A stretch of 64,000 nucleotides of DNA from Ardenticatenaceae bacterium (GCA_020634245.1 JACKCC010000011.1:186001-250000); one strand, 5' to 3'. Numbered from the stretch's first letter, positions 16,773 through 26,397 are shown. Program-made: numbers and translations. Notes: generated from the letters alone by a model not told the origin.

Positions 16773-17501
16773 ATGAACGATTCACTAGTTAACCTTCACG
16801 AAGAAATGCGGGCCTGCCGCCGTTGTCTGGACGCGGGACATCACATTACCCCTGGCGCGGTTTTTCGCGGCAGCCCTGGCGCTAAAGTGCTGCTCATTGG
16901 CCAGGCTCCCGGTGTGACCGAGGTGGAAGCGAAACGGCCGTTCAATGCCGGCAGCGGGACACGGTTATTTCAGTGGCTGGGTCAGGCTGGATGGGACGAA
17001 ACAGCATTCCGGGAGACGGAGTACATGACGGCCGTTACCAAATGCTACCCCGGCAAAGACAAGAGCGGGAGGGGAGATCGCGTCCCCAGCAAAGCCGAAC
17101 AAGCCCTCTGCCGTCCCTTCCTGGAACGCGAAATCGCCCTGGTCAATCCCCTGTTGATGATTCTCGTTGGTGGATTAGCGATTAAGCTCCTCTACCCGGC
17201 CAAAATGAAACTGAATGAGGTCGTGGGCACGGCAGTTTACTTCCCACCCGACACCCTCACCAACCTCGTCAACTTCAACTACGCCGACAGCCAACTCCTG
17301 ACCCCAACCAGTCTCCAGTCTCTAATCTCCAGTCTCCCGACCAGCCACCAACAACCAGACGCTAGCTACCAATACGGCCGTTTCATCGTCCCCCTCCCCC
17401 ATCCCTCCGGTGCCAGCCTCTGGCCCAACAAACCGGCCAACCAACGCCTTATCGCCCAAGCTGTTCAAATTCTCGACACCATCCGCACCACCTTCAATTG
17501 A
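16773..17501 (+). CDS. uracil-DNA glycosylase, family 4/5 type with iron-sulfur cysteines
   Basis: 242 residues. It removes uracil from DNA at the start of base excision repair. N-terminal Cys15 and Cys18 (ACRRC), a third Cys in VTKCYPG and a fourth in ALCRPFLE form the set that binds a 4Fe-4S cluster in thermophile-type UDGs. Motif 1 is LLIGQAPGVTE. The C-terminal motif is PLPHPSGAS, whose His contacts the uracil. Between the VNFNYADS segment and this motif there is an extra stretch of about 25 residues encoded by heptanucleotide CCAGTCT repeats (about 17296-17376), an apparent in-frame repeat expansion in a loop. The GQAPG motif favours family 5 over family 4, but this is not certain. Confidence 0.85.
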   Translation: MNDSLVNLHEEMRACRRCLDAGHHITPGAVFRGSPGAKVLLIGQAPGVTEVEAKRPFNAGSGTRLFQWLGQAGWDETAFRETEYMTAVTKCYPGKDKSGRGDRVPSKAEQALCRPFLEREIALVNPLLMILVGGLAIKLLYPAKMKLNEVVGTAVYFPPDTLTNLVNFNYADSQLLTPTSLQSLISSLPTSHQQPDASYQYGRFIVPLPHPSGASLWPNKPANQRLIAQAVQILDTIRTTFN

Positions 17502-17686
17502 CATGGAGCGCGTTCTGCCAGATCGTCTATATCATTGTCCCGGCTCAAGCTACCACCGCGTCACAAATCCGCTAAAATATCCCAAGAAGTTTAAAAGATT
17601 GACAAGCTGTAGAACGTGATGCGTAAAGCGTGACCCAAATTTCTTTACGTTTCACGCATTACTCTTTACAACACTGGAGGGCATCC

Positions 17687-18547
17687 ATGAACATCACCAA
17701 AGCCGTTATCACTGCTGCCGGGCGAGGCCAGCGCACGCTTCCCCTGCAAACCTTAATCGACAGCGACGGGACCGAAAAATCCGTTTTAAGCATCATCATC
17801 GAAGAAGTATTACGGGCCGGTATTGAGGAAATTTGTCTGGTGGTACAGCCAGGAGATGAACGGCCGTATGCCGAAGAAGCTGGTCACCATGCCGGGCGGC
17901 TCCACTTCGTCCACCAGGAAAAACCGCTGGGCTACGGCCACGCCATCCACTGCGCCCGCGACTTCGTCGGCAATGAACCATTCCTGCACCTCGTCGGCGA
18001 CCACGTTTACGTCAGCCGTGAAAGCGAAGGCAGCGCCTGCCGCCTGGTCAAAATCGCCCAAGCCGAAGCGTGCTCCGTCTCCGCCGTGCAGGCCACCCGC
18101 GAAAACCTGCTGCCCTACTACGGCGCCGTCGGCAGCCAGCGCGTCCGCGACCGGGCCGATTTGTACCGTGTTGACACCGTCATCGAAAAACCCACTCCCA
18201 CTAAAGCAGAGCAGCAGCTTATCGTCCCCGGGCTACGAGTCGGTCATTACCTCTGCTTCTTCGGCATGCACGTCCTGACCCCAGCCATCTTCGACATTTT
18301 GGCCCAAAAAATCGCCGCTGCTGGCGACAAAGGAGGCGTGACTCTGGCCGAAGCGCTGCATGAACTGGCCCAGCGTGAGCAGGTGCTGGCGTTGGAAATG
18401 CACGATTGGCGCTACGATTTGGGTGTTCGCTACGGCCTGATGACGGCCCAAATGGCCCTGGCTTTGAACGGCCAGGATCGGGATGAAGTGCTGGCCAATC
18501 TGCTGGCGCTGCTGGCCGCCCGCGAGATGGGCCGCAATCGGAAATAG
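17687..18547 (+). CDS. sugar-1-phosphate nucleotidyltransferase (GalU-like)
   Basis: 286 residues from ATG 17687 (GGAGGG eight bases upstream). An upstream in-frame start at 17630 lies in a TTTCACGCAT-type repeat and is rejected. The N-terminus ITKAVITAAGRGQRTLPLQ resembles the nucleotide-binding loop of bacterial UTP-glucose-1-phosphate uridylyltransferases. LHLVGDHVYVS carries the metal-binding Asp region. The usual PKEMLPI segment is changed (DGTEKSVLSIIIEEV), so substrate specificity is uncertain. Ten bases before the next gene, a kinase-pyrophosphorylase fusion, it probably forms a two-gene sugar-activation unit. Confidence 0.75.
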   Translation: MNITKAVITAAGRGQRTLPLQTLIDSDGTEKSVLSIIIEEVLRAGIEEICLVVQPGDERPYAEEAGHHAGRLHFVHQEKPLGYGHAIHCARDFVGNEPFLHLVGDHVYVSRESEGSACRLVKIAQAEACSVSAVQATRENLLPYYGAVGSQRVRDRADLYRVDTVIEKPTPTKAEQQLIVPGLRVGHYLCFFGMHVLTPAIFDILAQKIAAAGDKGGVTLAEALHELAQREQVLALEMHDWRYDLGVRYGLMTAQMALALNGQDRDEVLANLLALLAAREMGRNRK

Positions 18548-18556
18548 GGGCACGCC

Positions 18557-21500
18557 ATGAGTATTCTCATAGAAATCATTACCAGCAGTGACCCTGCCAT
18601 TCGCAATCGTTCCCTCGATGCCTTTGGCCGCAGTGCTCCACTGGCCATGCTTTTAGACGAGTGTGCCAAGCTAGATGCGTTCCGGCGGCAAAGCGACAAT
18701 TTGTATGAGCGGGTGCGGGCGCTGTTTTTCCTCTACGCGCTGCACCGTTTTCATCTGCCCACGAAACCGGAACTGGCCGGCAACGGCCGTATCCCCTTCG
18801 AAGGCTACCTCAACCTGCTCAACCGTCGCTTTGAAGAGGCCATTGACATCTTTTTAGCGGCCCAAGCCGCCGACGGCCCCAACGACTCCATCTCCAGCGC
18901 CCTGGCCGCCGCCTACCACCGGCTGGGCTTCCAGACGCTGGCCGACCAGGTGCGGCGCAGCGTGCGTTCGGTGCGCGGCAACCAATGGATGTTCCGCACC
19001 GGCCATCCCGCCGACCATCCGCTGCGGGTGCGGCCGGAGCTGCGCCAGCGGCAGAACGGCCTGTTCCCCATCCTGCGCGAAGCGACCCCGGTGCGCATGG
19101 ATTTAACCCACAGCGGCTGGAGCGACATCTTCTTCCTGGGGATGGATTTCCCCGAAGGGGCGCGGGTCATCAACACGTCGATTGATTTGAGTGTGCGGAG
19201 GAACGGCCGTGCCGAAACCCCCACCCCGCCCGTCGAAGCCTACTTCCGCGTCATCGACGAACCCGTTTTGCGGCTGGCCAGCGTCGATTTGGGCGCCACC
19301 GCCGAAATCCGCACATTGGCCGAGGTGTTCGATTTTGCCCGCGATTATTTGGGCCTGCTCAAAGCGGCCATCATCGCCGCCGGGATTGTGCCGCCGGGGA
19401 TGGAAGGGGCCGGGCAGCCGCTGGCCGATTTGCTGGCCCAACTGGTGGGGCCGGGGCACGGCATCGAAATCGTCAGCCGGGTCAACAATATTCCCAAAGG
19501 GTCGCGGCTGGCCGTCTCCACCAATTTGCTGGCCTGCCTCATCGCCGTCTGCATGCGCGCCACCGGGCAGGCCGAATCGCTCACCGGCCAGTTAAACGAA
19601 GATGAGCGGCGGCTGGTGGCGGCGCGGGCCATCTTGGGTGAATGGCTGGGCGGCTCCGGTGGCGGCTGGCAGGATTCGGGCGGCGTCTGGCCGGGGATGA
19701 AGCTGATTCAGGGCGAATTGGCCGGTCCCGATGATCCGGAACACGGCATCAGCCGGGGACGCTTGCTGCCCAGCCACCGCATCTTTACCACAGAAGATGT
19801 GTCGGCGGCGACGCGGCAGGGGCTGCAAGACAGCCTTGTCCTCGTTCACGGCGGCATGGCCCAAGACGTTGGCCCCATTTTGGAAATGGTAACCGAAAAA
19901 TATTTGCTGCGTTCGGAAGCGGAGTGGCACGGCCGTCAACAAGCCATGACCATTCTCGATGAAGTCGTCAATCTGCTAGGGCAAGGCGATGTGGCCGCCA
20001 TCGGCGCTGCCACCCAGCGCAATTTCCACGGCCCGATTCAGACCATCATTCCCTGGGCGGGCAATTTGTACACCGATTTGCTGATTCGCCGAGCCAAAGA
20101 AGCGTTTGGCGCTGATTTTTGGGGCTTCTGGATGCTAGGCGGGATGGCCGGTGGCGGCATGGGCTTTATCTTCAACCCATCCCGCAAAGCCGAGGCACAG
20201 GACCGGCTGCAAACGATTATGAGCCAGACCAAGCGGGAGTTGGAAACGGCCGTGCCCTTTGCCATGGAACCGGTCGTCTACGATTTCGCCATCAACGAAA
20301 ACGGCACCTTTGCCGATTTGCTGACCGGCGATGCCGCCCTCATGCCGTCCGGCTACTACAGCCTCACTGTCCCCGGCCTGCTGCGGCTGGAACAGCGTCA
20401 ACTCTCCGCCTTCCGCCGCGCCGAACTGGATCGTTTTGGCCAAGCAGCGCGCACCGAACCGACGCTGGGCGGCATGGTGCAAAACCTGTTCGACCGGCTG
20501 CTGCCCCGCGCTAGTGACGGCGACGGCAGTGGTCAAAATCTGGAATCGCTGCTGAATGAATTTGGCTTTGACCGGGTGCAGCACGAGCAAATCCGGGCCG
20601 ACTTACGCAGCGGCCGTATTGGCCTGGCACAAAACCGGCTGCCGGTGAACAGCCAGATTGAGGATGTGCGGCCAGATGATGTGTTTGACATGACAACGGG
20701 AACCTCCCCACATCTACGCGAACTGGGTCTGAAAGCGTTACAGGATGGCGCCGTCGCCGTCGTGTCGCTGGCCGGCGGCGCGGGCAGCCGCTGGACACGG
20801 GGTGCCGGCGTGGTCAAATCGCTCAATCCGTTCGCCCGATTGGGCGGCCAGCATCGCAACTTCATCGAAGTTCATCTGGCCAAAAGCCGCCGCCTCAGCC
20901 GCCAGGTGGGTACGCCACTGCCCCACATCATCACCACCAGCTACCTGACCCACAAACCGATCGCCGATTATCTGGCGCGGGAAAACAACTACAACTATCC
21001 CGGCCCGCTGCTGCTCTCGCCGGGGCGGGTCGTTGGCCTGCGTTTGATTCCGATGGCCCGCGATTTGCGCTTTGCCTGGGAAGAAATGCCCCAGCAAATC
21101 CTCGACGAGCAGGCGCAAAAGGTGTTGGAAAGCCTGCACGCCGCCCTCATCGGCTGGGCCGAACAGATGGGCGAAGGCAGCGATTACACCGACAATTTGC
21201 CGCTGCAATGCCTGCATCCAGTGGGTCACTGGTACGAAGTCCCCAACCTGCTGCGCAACGGCGTCCTGGCCCAACTGCTGGCCGAACGGCCGCAACTGCA
21301 ATATTTGATGGTCCACAACATCGACACCCTGGGCGCAGATGTCGATCCGGCGGTGCTGGGCTACCACATCGAGCAGGAAGCGACGATGACGATGGAGATG
21401 ATTACGCGGCGGCTGGAGGATCGGGGCGGCGGGTTGGCGCGGATTAACGGCCGGGTTCGGCTCATCGAAGGGATGGCTTTACCGCGCGAAGAGATTGAAT

Positions 21501-21877
21501 TCAACCTGTCTTACTATAATTCCAACACGATGTGGCTGTCGATTGATAAGCTGCTGGCCCTGTTTGGCCTGTCGCGGGCCGATTTGGTTGACGAGGCAAA
21601 AGTGGCAACGGCCGTACGCCATCTCGCGGCCCGGATGCCTACCTACATCACGCTCAAAGATGTGAAAAAGCGTTGGGGGCACGGCCAGGAGGACATCTTC
21701 CCCGTGACCCAGTTCGAGAAATTGTGGGGGGATATGACCGCGCTGCCAGAGGTGGACGGCCGTTACGTCATCGTCCCCCGTTTGCGCGGCCAACAGCTCA
21801 AAGAGGTAGACCAGCTAGACGGCTGGTTGCGCGACGGCTCCGCCGCTTATCTGGAATCGCTCTGCGAGTGGGAATAA
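18557..21877 (+). CDS. fusion of a fucokinase-like GHMP kinase and a UDPGP-type nucleotidyltransferase
   Basis: 1106 residues. The N-terminal 140 residues are helical and of unknown type. About 145-600 resembles the L-fucokinase branch of GHMP kinases: IPKGSRLAVSTNLLACL (about 310) matches their phosphate-loop motif, and GGSGGGWQDSGGVWPGMK (about 366-383) matches the GGGWQDQ-GG signature of animal and bacterial fucokinases as I remember it. The C-terminal part from about 700 carries SLAGGAGSRWTRGAGVVKSLNPF split over a nucleotide-binding loop (735-757), as in UTP-sugar pyrophosphorylases. It then has LPLQCLHPVGHW and a later VHNIDTLGADVDP. One chain could phosphorylate a free sugar and transfer it to a nucleotide, a salvage route. 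In Fkp and plant FKGP the order is the reverse. Kinase competence is uncertain. Confidence 0.7.
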   Translation: MSILIEIITSSDPAIRNRSLDAFGRSAPLAMLLDECAKLDAFRRQSDNLYERVRALFFLYALHRFHLPTKPELAGNGRIPFEGYLNLLNRRFEEAIDIFLAAQAADGPNDSISSALAAAYHRLGFQTLADQVRRSVRSVRGNQWMFRTGHPADHPLRVRPELRQRQNGLFPILREATPVRMDLTHSGWSDIFFLGMDFPEGARVINTSIDLSVRRNGRAETPTPPVEAYFRVIDEPVLRLASVDLGATAEIRTLAEVFDFARDYLGLLKAAIIAAGIVPPGMEGAGQPLADLLAQLVGPGHGIEIVSRVNNIPKGSRLAVSTNLLACLIAVCMRATGQAESLTGQLNEDERRLVAARAILGEWLGGSGGGWQDSGGVWPGMKLIQGELAGPDDPEHGISRGRLLPSHRIFTTEDVSAATRQGLQDSLVLVHGGMAQDVGPILEMVTEKYLLRSEAEWHGRQQAMTILDEVVNLLGQGDVAAIGAATQRNFHGPIQTIIPWAGNLYTDLLIRRAKEAFGADFWGFWMLGGMAGGGMGFIFNPSRKAEAQDRLQTIMSQTKRELETAVPFAMEPVVYDFAINENGTFADLLTGDAALMPSGYYSLTVPGLLRLEQRQLSAFRRAELDRFGQAARTEPTLGGMVQNLFDRLLPRASDGDGSGQNLESLLNEFGFDRVQHEQIRADLRSGRIGLAQNRLPVNSQIEDVRPDDVFDMTTGTSPHLRELGLKALQDGAVAVVSLAGGAGSRWTRGAGVVKSLNPFARLGGQHRNFIEVHLAKSRRLSRQVGTPLPHIITTSYLTHKPIADYLARENNYNYPGPLLLSPGRVVGLRLIPMARDLRFAWEEMPQQILDEQAQKVLESLHAALIGWAEQMGEGSDYTDNLPLQCLHPVGHWYEVPNLLRNGVLAQLLAERPQLQYLMVHNIDTLGADVDPAVLGYHIEQEATMTMEMITRRLEDRGGGLARINGRVRLIEGMALPREEIEFNLSYYNSNTMWLSIDKLLALFGLSRADLVDEAKVATAVRHLAARMPTYITLKDVKKRWGHGQEDIFPVTQFEKLWGDMTALPEVDGRYVIVPRLRGQQLKEVDQLDGWLRDGSAAYLESLCEWE

Positions 21878-21886
21878 TAGCTTCAC

Positions 21887-21919
21887 AAGTGACAGGCACT
21901 TCGGAAGTGCCTGTCACTT
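21887..21919. terminator. perfect hairpin between convergent genes
   Basis: AAGTGACAGGCACTT (21887-21901) and AAGTGCCTGTCACTT (21905-21919) form a 15-bp perfect stem with a three-base loop. It lies ten bases after one stop and five before the other, so it could end both transcripts. There is no strong T run. Confidence 0.6.
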
Positions 21920-21923
21920 CAAA

Positions 21924-22745
21924 TTACCGGGTTTCCAATAGCGCAAGTTGTTTTTGCAACCGGCTGATTTCCTCCTGACGGCGTTCAATCGCCGCTTCCA
22001 GTTCGCGGCGGACGATGTCCCACCAGTTGTCGCCCGCTTCTTCCAGCCGCTGGGCGCGGTGGTAAAGACGGGCCGTATTCTCCTGGCGCAGCCATTTCAT
22101 CTGCTGTTGGACCCGGCGCAGCCGCCGCTGGACTTGCATCACCTGCTGGCGCAGTTTACGAGTGGCCGACGTTTCGATGCCTTCTAACTCGGCCATCGCT
22201 TCCGGTTCCAGTTCGCCAGCCAGATCGTAAAGGGTCTGGATGTCACGTTTTTCGTAGGCATTGTTAACGGCCGTCATCATCATCGTGGCATAGTCGCGGG
22301 CAACGGCCGTATTGGCTAAATCGGGGTGAAAACGGCGGGCCAGTTCACGGTACAGCCGTTTTTCGGCCGCTTTGTCGTGAGGGACGTCGGTAGGCAGAAT
22401 TAAATCGGGTTCGAGTTCATCAATGGGTTGGTCATCGGGTAACGGCCGTAACGGATCGGCTTCATCCGTCATTACCCCCGCCTCCTGCTCCTGGCGCAGC
22501 AATTGCAAACGGGTCAGGCAGTCCTGCTTTTCCACATTCAATACCAGCAATTCATCCACCAGATCGTCCAGCTTGAGGCGGCAGTGCATACGGAAGGCGT
22601 TGACTTCGGCTTGATAGGCGGCCAGTTCGGCTTCGGCCGTTACCAGTGCTTCACGTGCCGTTTCAAATTCAGCCTGCCATTTTTTCTGCTGCTCCCGAGG
22701 AGACAACACCGGTTCAATTGCGTTATCACTCATTCGCTTGTCCAT
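21924..22745 (-). CDS. J-domain-like protein with coiled coils
   Basis: 273 residues. About residues 10-75 are helical and charged. About 115-175 resembles a J domain: KRLYRELARRFHPDLAN with the HPD tripeptide that stimulates Hsp70 ATPase, then helices through VNNAYEKRDIQTLYDL. The rest is long coiled coil (RKLRQQVMQVQRRLRRVQQQM and the C-terminal RRQEEISRLQKQLALLETR). No glycine-rich or zinc-finger region is present, so it is a class C J-protein and probably recruits DnaK to a specific partner. The start at 22745 is chosen; an in-frame ATG at 22733 is possible. Confidence 0.75.
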   Translation of the reverse strand: MDKRMSDNAIEPVLSPREQQKKWQAEFETAREALVTAEAELAAYQAEVNAFRMHCRLKLDDLVDELLVLNVEKQDCLTRLQLLRQEQEAGVMTDEADPLRPLPDDQPIDELEPDLILPTDVPHDKAAEKRLYRELARRFHPDLANTAVARDYATMMMTAVNNAYEKRDIQTLYDLAGELEPEAMAELEGIETSATRKLRQQVMQVQRRLRRVQQQMKWLRQENTARLYHRAQRLEEAGDNWWDIVRRELEAAIERRQEEISRLQKQLALLETR

Positions 22746-22856
22746 CGTTTTTTAAGATTATACCGGTTTTGCGACAGTTGTTCACAAAGGAAACGGCCGT
22801 TCCCCGCGTCACCAAACCCCAAATTATTACTTTTTTGTCACTTTTTTGACACTATC

Positions 22857-22885
22857 TTGACACCGTTTTGTCTTTCATGTATAGT
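22857..22885 (+). promoter_or_regulatory. strong sigma70-type promoter
   Basis: TTGACA (22857-22862) and TATAGT (22880-22885) with a 17-base spacer; a second TTGACA lies 11 bases upstream. Transcription would start near 22892, giving a 107-base leader before the peptide-binding lipoprotein gene. Confidence 0.7.
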
Positions 22886-22998
22886 GTAACCAGACTTGAG
22901 GCCCAAGTGAAAATTTAACTCATCATTTGCAGGAACGGCCGTTTTTTCACGGTCGGCTGCATTATTTCAAGGCCCTAGCTTTGGAGGAATTTCAAAAG

Positions 22999-24855
22999 AT
23001 GTTTAAGAAGAGAAATAGCTTGCTAATTGCTGTTATGATGCTTCTGGCTGTTATTCTGGTTGCCTGCCAGCCAGAAACAGTCGTAGAAGAAGTGCCTGTT
23101 GAAGTAACTCGCGTCGTCACCGAAACCGTGATTGAAGAAGGGCAGCCAGTCGAAGTGACCCGCGAAGTCGTTGTTGAAGTACCGGCCGAAGCTGCAACGG
23201 AAGAGCCTATGGCAGTCCCGGTTACTTATGATCTGTACGACACCAGCGACATCCCTACCCTGGACCCCCAGGTCGCAGAAGATGCCACCTCCATTAACTA
23301 CATCGAAAACTTGTTTGTCCACCTGACCAACTACGACCTGGAAACGTCAGAAGTCGTACCTGAAGCGGCGACCAGTTGGGAAATTAGCGACGATGGTCTG
23401 GTTTACACCTTCCATCTGCGCACAGACATCCCCTGGGTACGCCATAATCCGGTCACCGGCGAGACCGTTCAGGAAGTCGATGAAGAAGGCAATCCCCGTT
23501 TTGTGACGGCTAATGACTTTGCCTACGGCATCAAACGCGCCTGTGATCCCAATATCGGTTCGTATTACAGCAGTGTTGTCGCCCCGCAAATTTCCGGATG
23601 TTCCGAAGTGTTGAATTATGAAGACCCGGCCGCGATTCCTCAGGAGTTGATTGATGCTATTGGCGTTACCACACCTGATGAAGCGACATTGGTGATTGAA
23701 TTGGCCTTCCCCGCCGGTTACTTCCTCTCCATGACCCCCATGTGGACGCTGGCAGCCTCCCCGCAGTGGGCGATTGACCAGTTTGGCGAGAGCTGGATTG
23801 AAGCAGGCACGATTGTGACAAACGGCCGTTACGTCCTCGACGAATGGGTCCACAATGTGCGCCGCACCTTACTGCGTAACCCGCTCATGCCTGCCGATAT
23901 GCAAGGCAGCGGTAATATCGAAAAGATCGTCGTTCCTGTTGTGCCCGACACCAGCACCGGCTACGCCCTCTGGTTAAACAACGAAGTTGACCTCTCCGGG
24001 GCCATTCCCGATGCCGAATTGCAGGGCTTTTTGGCCGAATTCCCGGATGAAGCTGTTCAGGTTGCCGACCTGACCGTCTTCTACATCGCTTTCCGTATGA
24101 CCAAACCACCGTTTGACGATGTACACGTCCGCCGCGCCTTCAGCGCCGCCTTTGACCGGGCCACCTTTGTCGAAACCGTGCGCCAGGGTCAAGGTCTGCC
24201 AATGAAGCATTTTGCGCCTCCCGGCATCTTTGGTGCTCCCCCCATTAACGACATCGGTCTCGGTTTTGACGTAGCGTATGCACAAGCCGAACTGGCGGCT
24301 GCCGGTTACCCGAACTGCGAAGGGTTCCCAACTGTCACCTTGCTGGGTTACAGCGGCCAAAATACCCTGAACTGGATCGAATTCGCCCAGGCCAACTGGT
24401 CGGAAAATCTGGGCTGCGATCCCAGCCTGATCCAGATTGAACAGCAGCCATTTGCCGAACTGCTTACGGCTACGGCCGCCAGTGTGGACGACGCCGAAGC
24501 GCCACATATGTGGACGCTGGGCTGGGGTCCCGACTATGCCGACGAGAACAACTGGGTTGGCGACGTGTTGGGCTGCGAAACGGAAAATCGCTCCAAGCGT
24601 ACCTGCAATGAGATTGATGATCTCATCGAAGAAGCGCGCGTTGAACCTGATCCGGCACGCCGAATGGAATTGTATGCCCAGGTTGAGGATGCGTTCTTTG
24701 GCCAAGAGGGTGAATTCCCGTTCGCTCCCCTGTATCTGCGTATTCAATATATCGCGGTACACACCTGGCTTGATCAAATGCAAGCGCTCTTTGGTGGGCA
24801 GCAGTGGTATAACTGGTCCATTGATATGGATGCCAAGCTGACGGCTCAACAGTAA
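22999..24855 (+). CDS. ABC transporter substrate-binding lipoprotein (peptide/nickel family 5)
   Basis: 618 residues from ATG 22999, chosen because GGAGG lies 11 bases upstream and a lipoprotein signal follows at once (MFKKRNSLLIAVMM...LVAC). A Val/Glu-rich linker of repeated PVEVTR units precedes the SBP_bac_5 domain. This shows TLDPQVAEDATS near the start, the segment WEISDDGLVYTFHLR, and VHVRRAFSAAFDR, a family landmark. It binds oligopeptides or similar solutes for an Opp/Dpp-type importer. No permease or ATPase genes are adjacent, so it works with components encoded elsewhere or as an orphan receptor. It has its own strong promoter and terminator. Confidence 0.9.
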   Translation: MFKKRNSLLIAVMMLLAVILVACQPETVVEEVPVEVTRVVTETVIEEGQPVEVTREVVVEVPAEAATEEPMAVPVTYDLYDTSDIPTLDPQVAEDATSINYIENLFVHLTNYDLETSEVVPEAATSWEISDDGLVYTFHLRTDIPWVRHNPVTGETVQEVDEEGNPRFVTANDFAYGIKRACDPNIGSYYSSVVAPQISGCSEVLNYEDPAAIPQELIDAIGVTTPDEATLVIELAFPAGYFLSMTPMWTLAASPQWAIDQFGESWIEAGTIVTNGRYVLDEWVHNVRRTLLRNPLMPADMQGSGNIEKIVVPVVPDTSTGYALWLNNEVDLSGAIPDAELQGFLAEFPDEAVQVADLTVFYIAFRMTKPPFDDVHVRRAFSAAFDRATFVETVRQGQGLPMKHFAPPGIFGAPPINDIGLGFDVAYAQAELAAAGYPNCEGFPTVTLLGYSGQNTLNWIEFAQANWSENLGCDPSLIQIEQQPFAELLTATAASVDDAEAPHMWTLGWGPDYADENNWVGDVLGCETENRSKRTCNEIDDLIEEARVEPDPARRMELYAQVEDAFFGQEGEFPFAPLYLRIQYIAVHTWLDQMQALFGGQQWYNWSIDMDAKLTAQQ

Positions 24856-24937
24856 AACGCAGTCTGAGTTCGGGTATCAGTCATTCATTCGATTACTGAT
24901 ACTTGATGATTAATTTGTCCGTAAACCGTTAAGGAAA

Positions 24938-24971
24938 GAGCACGCTCCGTTTCGCCGAACGGGGCGTGCTC
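24938..24971 (+). terminator. terminator-like hairpin after the substrate-binding protein gene
   Basis: GAGCACGCTCCGTTTC pairs with GAACGGGGCGTGCTC (one G-T pair, one extra base), followed by an AT-rich AAATTTTGTG. It lies between convergent genes. Confidence 0.7.
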
Positions 24972-25003
24972 GAAATTTTGTGTTAATTTTCACGTGTCAC
25001 GTT

Positions 25004-26323
25004 TCAAGTTAGAGGGAAGGATTGTGGAGAGATGTTGAGTTGGTCGGGGTAGCGCAGGATAACGGCCGTTTCCGGCACCATCATCTCCCCGTCACGTACA
25101 AGAACAGGACCGCCACCCAACAAATCGGTGTATTCACCATTGGGCAGGGGCGTAGGCATCACATCTTCCACGCCAGAGACATTGAAAACGCCGTACAATC
25201 CTTCGTTTTCGGTTTGCCAGTGGGCGGTGATGGCGGGCACGGCCGTTAACAGCCCGAACTGTCCCTCAACCAGCACCTCATCTTTCTTCATCCGGCACAA
25301 AGTCGTCAAAAAGGATTGCAGGCCATAATCACCCCACTTGATAGGATCTAAATCGAACAGGGTAGGCTGGTGTGGACTGGCCGATTCCTGCCCGGCGTAA
25401 ATAAGGAATGCGCCCTCGTTGAATGCCTGAAATGCGGTCCAGGCCAGGGCCTGCGCCCGACTGGGGGCACGACCCATGATGCGCGGCTGGTCGTGGTTTT
25501 CCACGCAGCGCATTTTGAGGGCATGAGCCGGCAGGGTGGCTTGCTGGTGCTGGAGGAGGGCGAGATAGTGGGGTACGGCCGTACCGTCCGCAACTGCTTT
25601 TTCCCAGGCCGGCCAGATGTCGTAATCGTAAGAAAGGTCGAAAGCAGCATGCATTTCGGCATCGGCGTGAGCAACCAGCCCCTGCCGCCGCCGCTTGCGG
25701 ATAAAATCGGTGTGGGTGGTTTCGGCCAGCCAGATGATGTCAGGTTTGAGTTTGGCCAGTTCGCGGCGGGCACGCTGCCAAAAAGCCAGGGGAACGGCCG
25801 TAGCCACGTCACAGCGGAAACCATCGACTCCTAACCGTACCCACTGTTTGAGTGTTTCGATCTGGTAATCCCACAAATCGGGCTGGCTGTAATCCAGGTC
25901 GATGATGTCTTCCCAGGTGGGTTCGGTGTTGGCGAAACGGCCGTTCTCATCGCGGTAAAACCAGTCTGGGTGCTGTGCTGCCAGCAGCGAATCGGGCGAT
26001 GTATGGTTGTAAACGACATCAATCATCACCTTTAGCCCCAGGGCATGGGCGTACTGGCACAACAGTTCAAACTCCTTGTTCGTGCCATAACCGGGATGCA
26101 CCAGCCGGTAATCGCTGATGGCATAGGGGCTGCCCAGCTCCCCTTTGCGCTTTTCCTGCCCGATGGGATGGATGGGCATGAACCAGACCACGTCCACGCC
26201 CATTTCGCGGATGCGGGGTAAATCTTTGGTGACGTCGGCCAGGTTCCCGGAACTGCCGTAATTCCGAATAAAAACCTCGTAAATAACCAGATTACGAAAA
26301 CGGTGAGGCGTATCAACTGCCAT
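25004..26323 (-). CDS. alpha-amylase family glycoside hydrolase (GH13)
   Basis: 439 residues from ATG 26323 (GAGGA seven bases upstream; the ATG at 26332 would sit on that site). The catalytic barrel motifs are in order: DVVYNHTSP (region I), GFRCDVAT with nucleophile Asp, WLAETTHT with the acid/base Glu, and VENHDQPR with the transition-state Asp. A short C-terminal beta domain follows. There is no signal peptide, so it acts on intracellular alpha-glucans or oligosaccharides such as glycogen, maltodextrin or trehalose-type compounds. It is downstream of rocD on the same strand, but a terminator lies between them. Confidence 0.88.
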   Translation of the reverse strand: MAVDTPHRFRNLVIYEVFIRNYGSSGNLADVTKDLPRIREMGVDVVWFMPIHPIGQEKRKGELGSPYAISDYRLVHPGYGTNKEFELLCQYAHALGLKVMIDVVYNHTSPDSLLAAQHPDWFYRDENGRFANTEPTWEDIIDLDYSQPDLWDYQIETLKQWVRLGVDGFRCDVATAVPLAFWQRARRELAKLKPDIIWLAETTHTDFIRKRRRQGLVAHADAEMHAAFDLSYDYDIWPAWEKAVADGTAVPHYLALLQHQQATLPAHALKMRCVENHDQPRIMGRAPSRAQALAWTAFQAFNEGAFLIYAGQESASPHQPTLFDLDPIKWGDYGLQSFLTTLCRMKKDEVLVEGQFGLLTAVPAITAHWQTENEGLYGVFNVSGVEDVMPTPLPNGEYTDLLGGGPVLVRDGEMMVPETAVILRYPDQLNISPQSFPLT

Positions 26324-26341
26324 ATAGATCATTCCTCAAAG

Positions 26342-26370
26342 AAAAACCCTTTGAGAACCATCTCAAAGGG
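26342..26370 (-). terminator. intrinsic terminator after rocD
   Basis: On the minus strand CCCTTTGAGA and TCTCAAAGGG form a 10-bp stem with a four-base loop, followed by five T residues (26346-26342). It closes the rocD transcript before the amylase gene. Confidence 0.85.
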
Positions 26371-26397
26371 CCAAATCAACATACAACGCCAATTATT

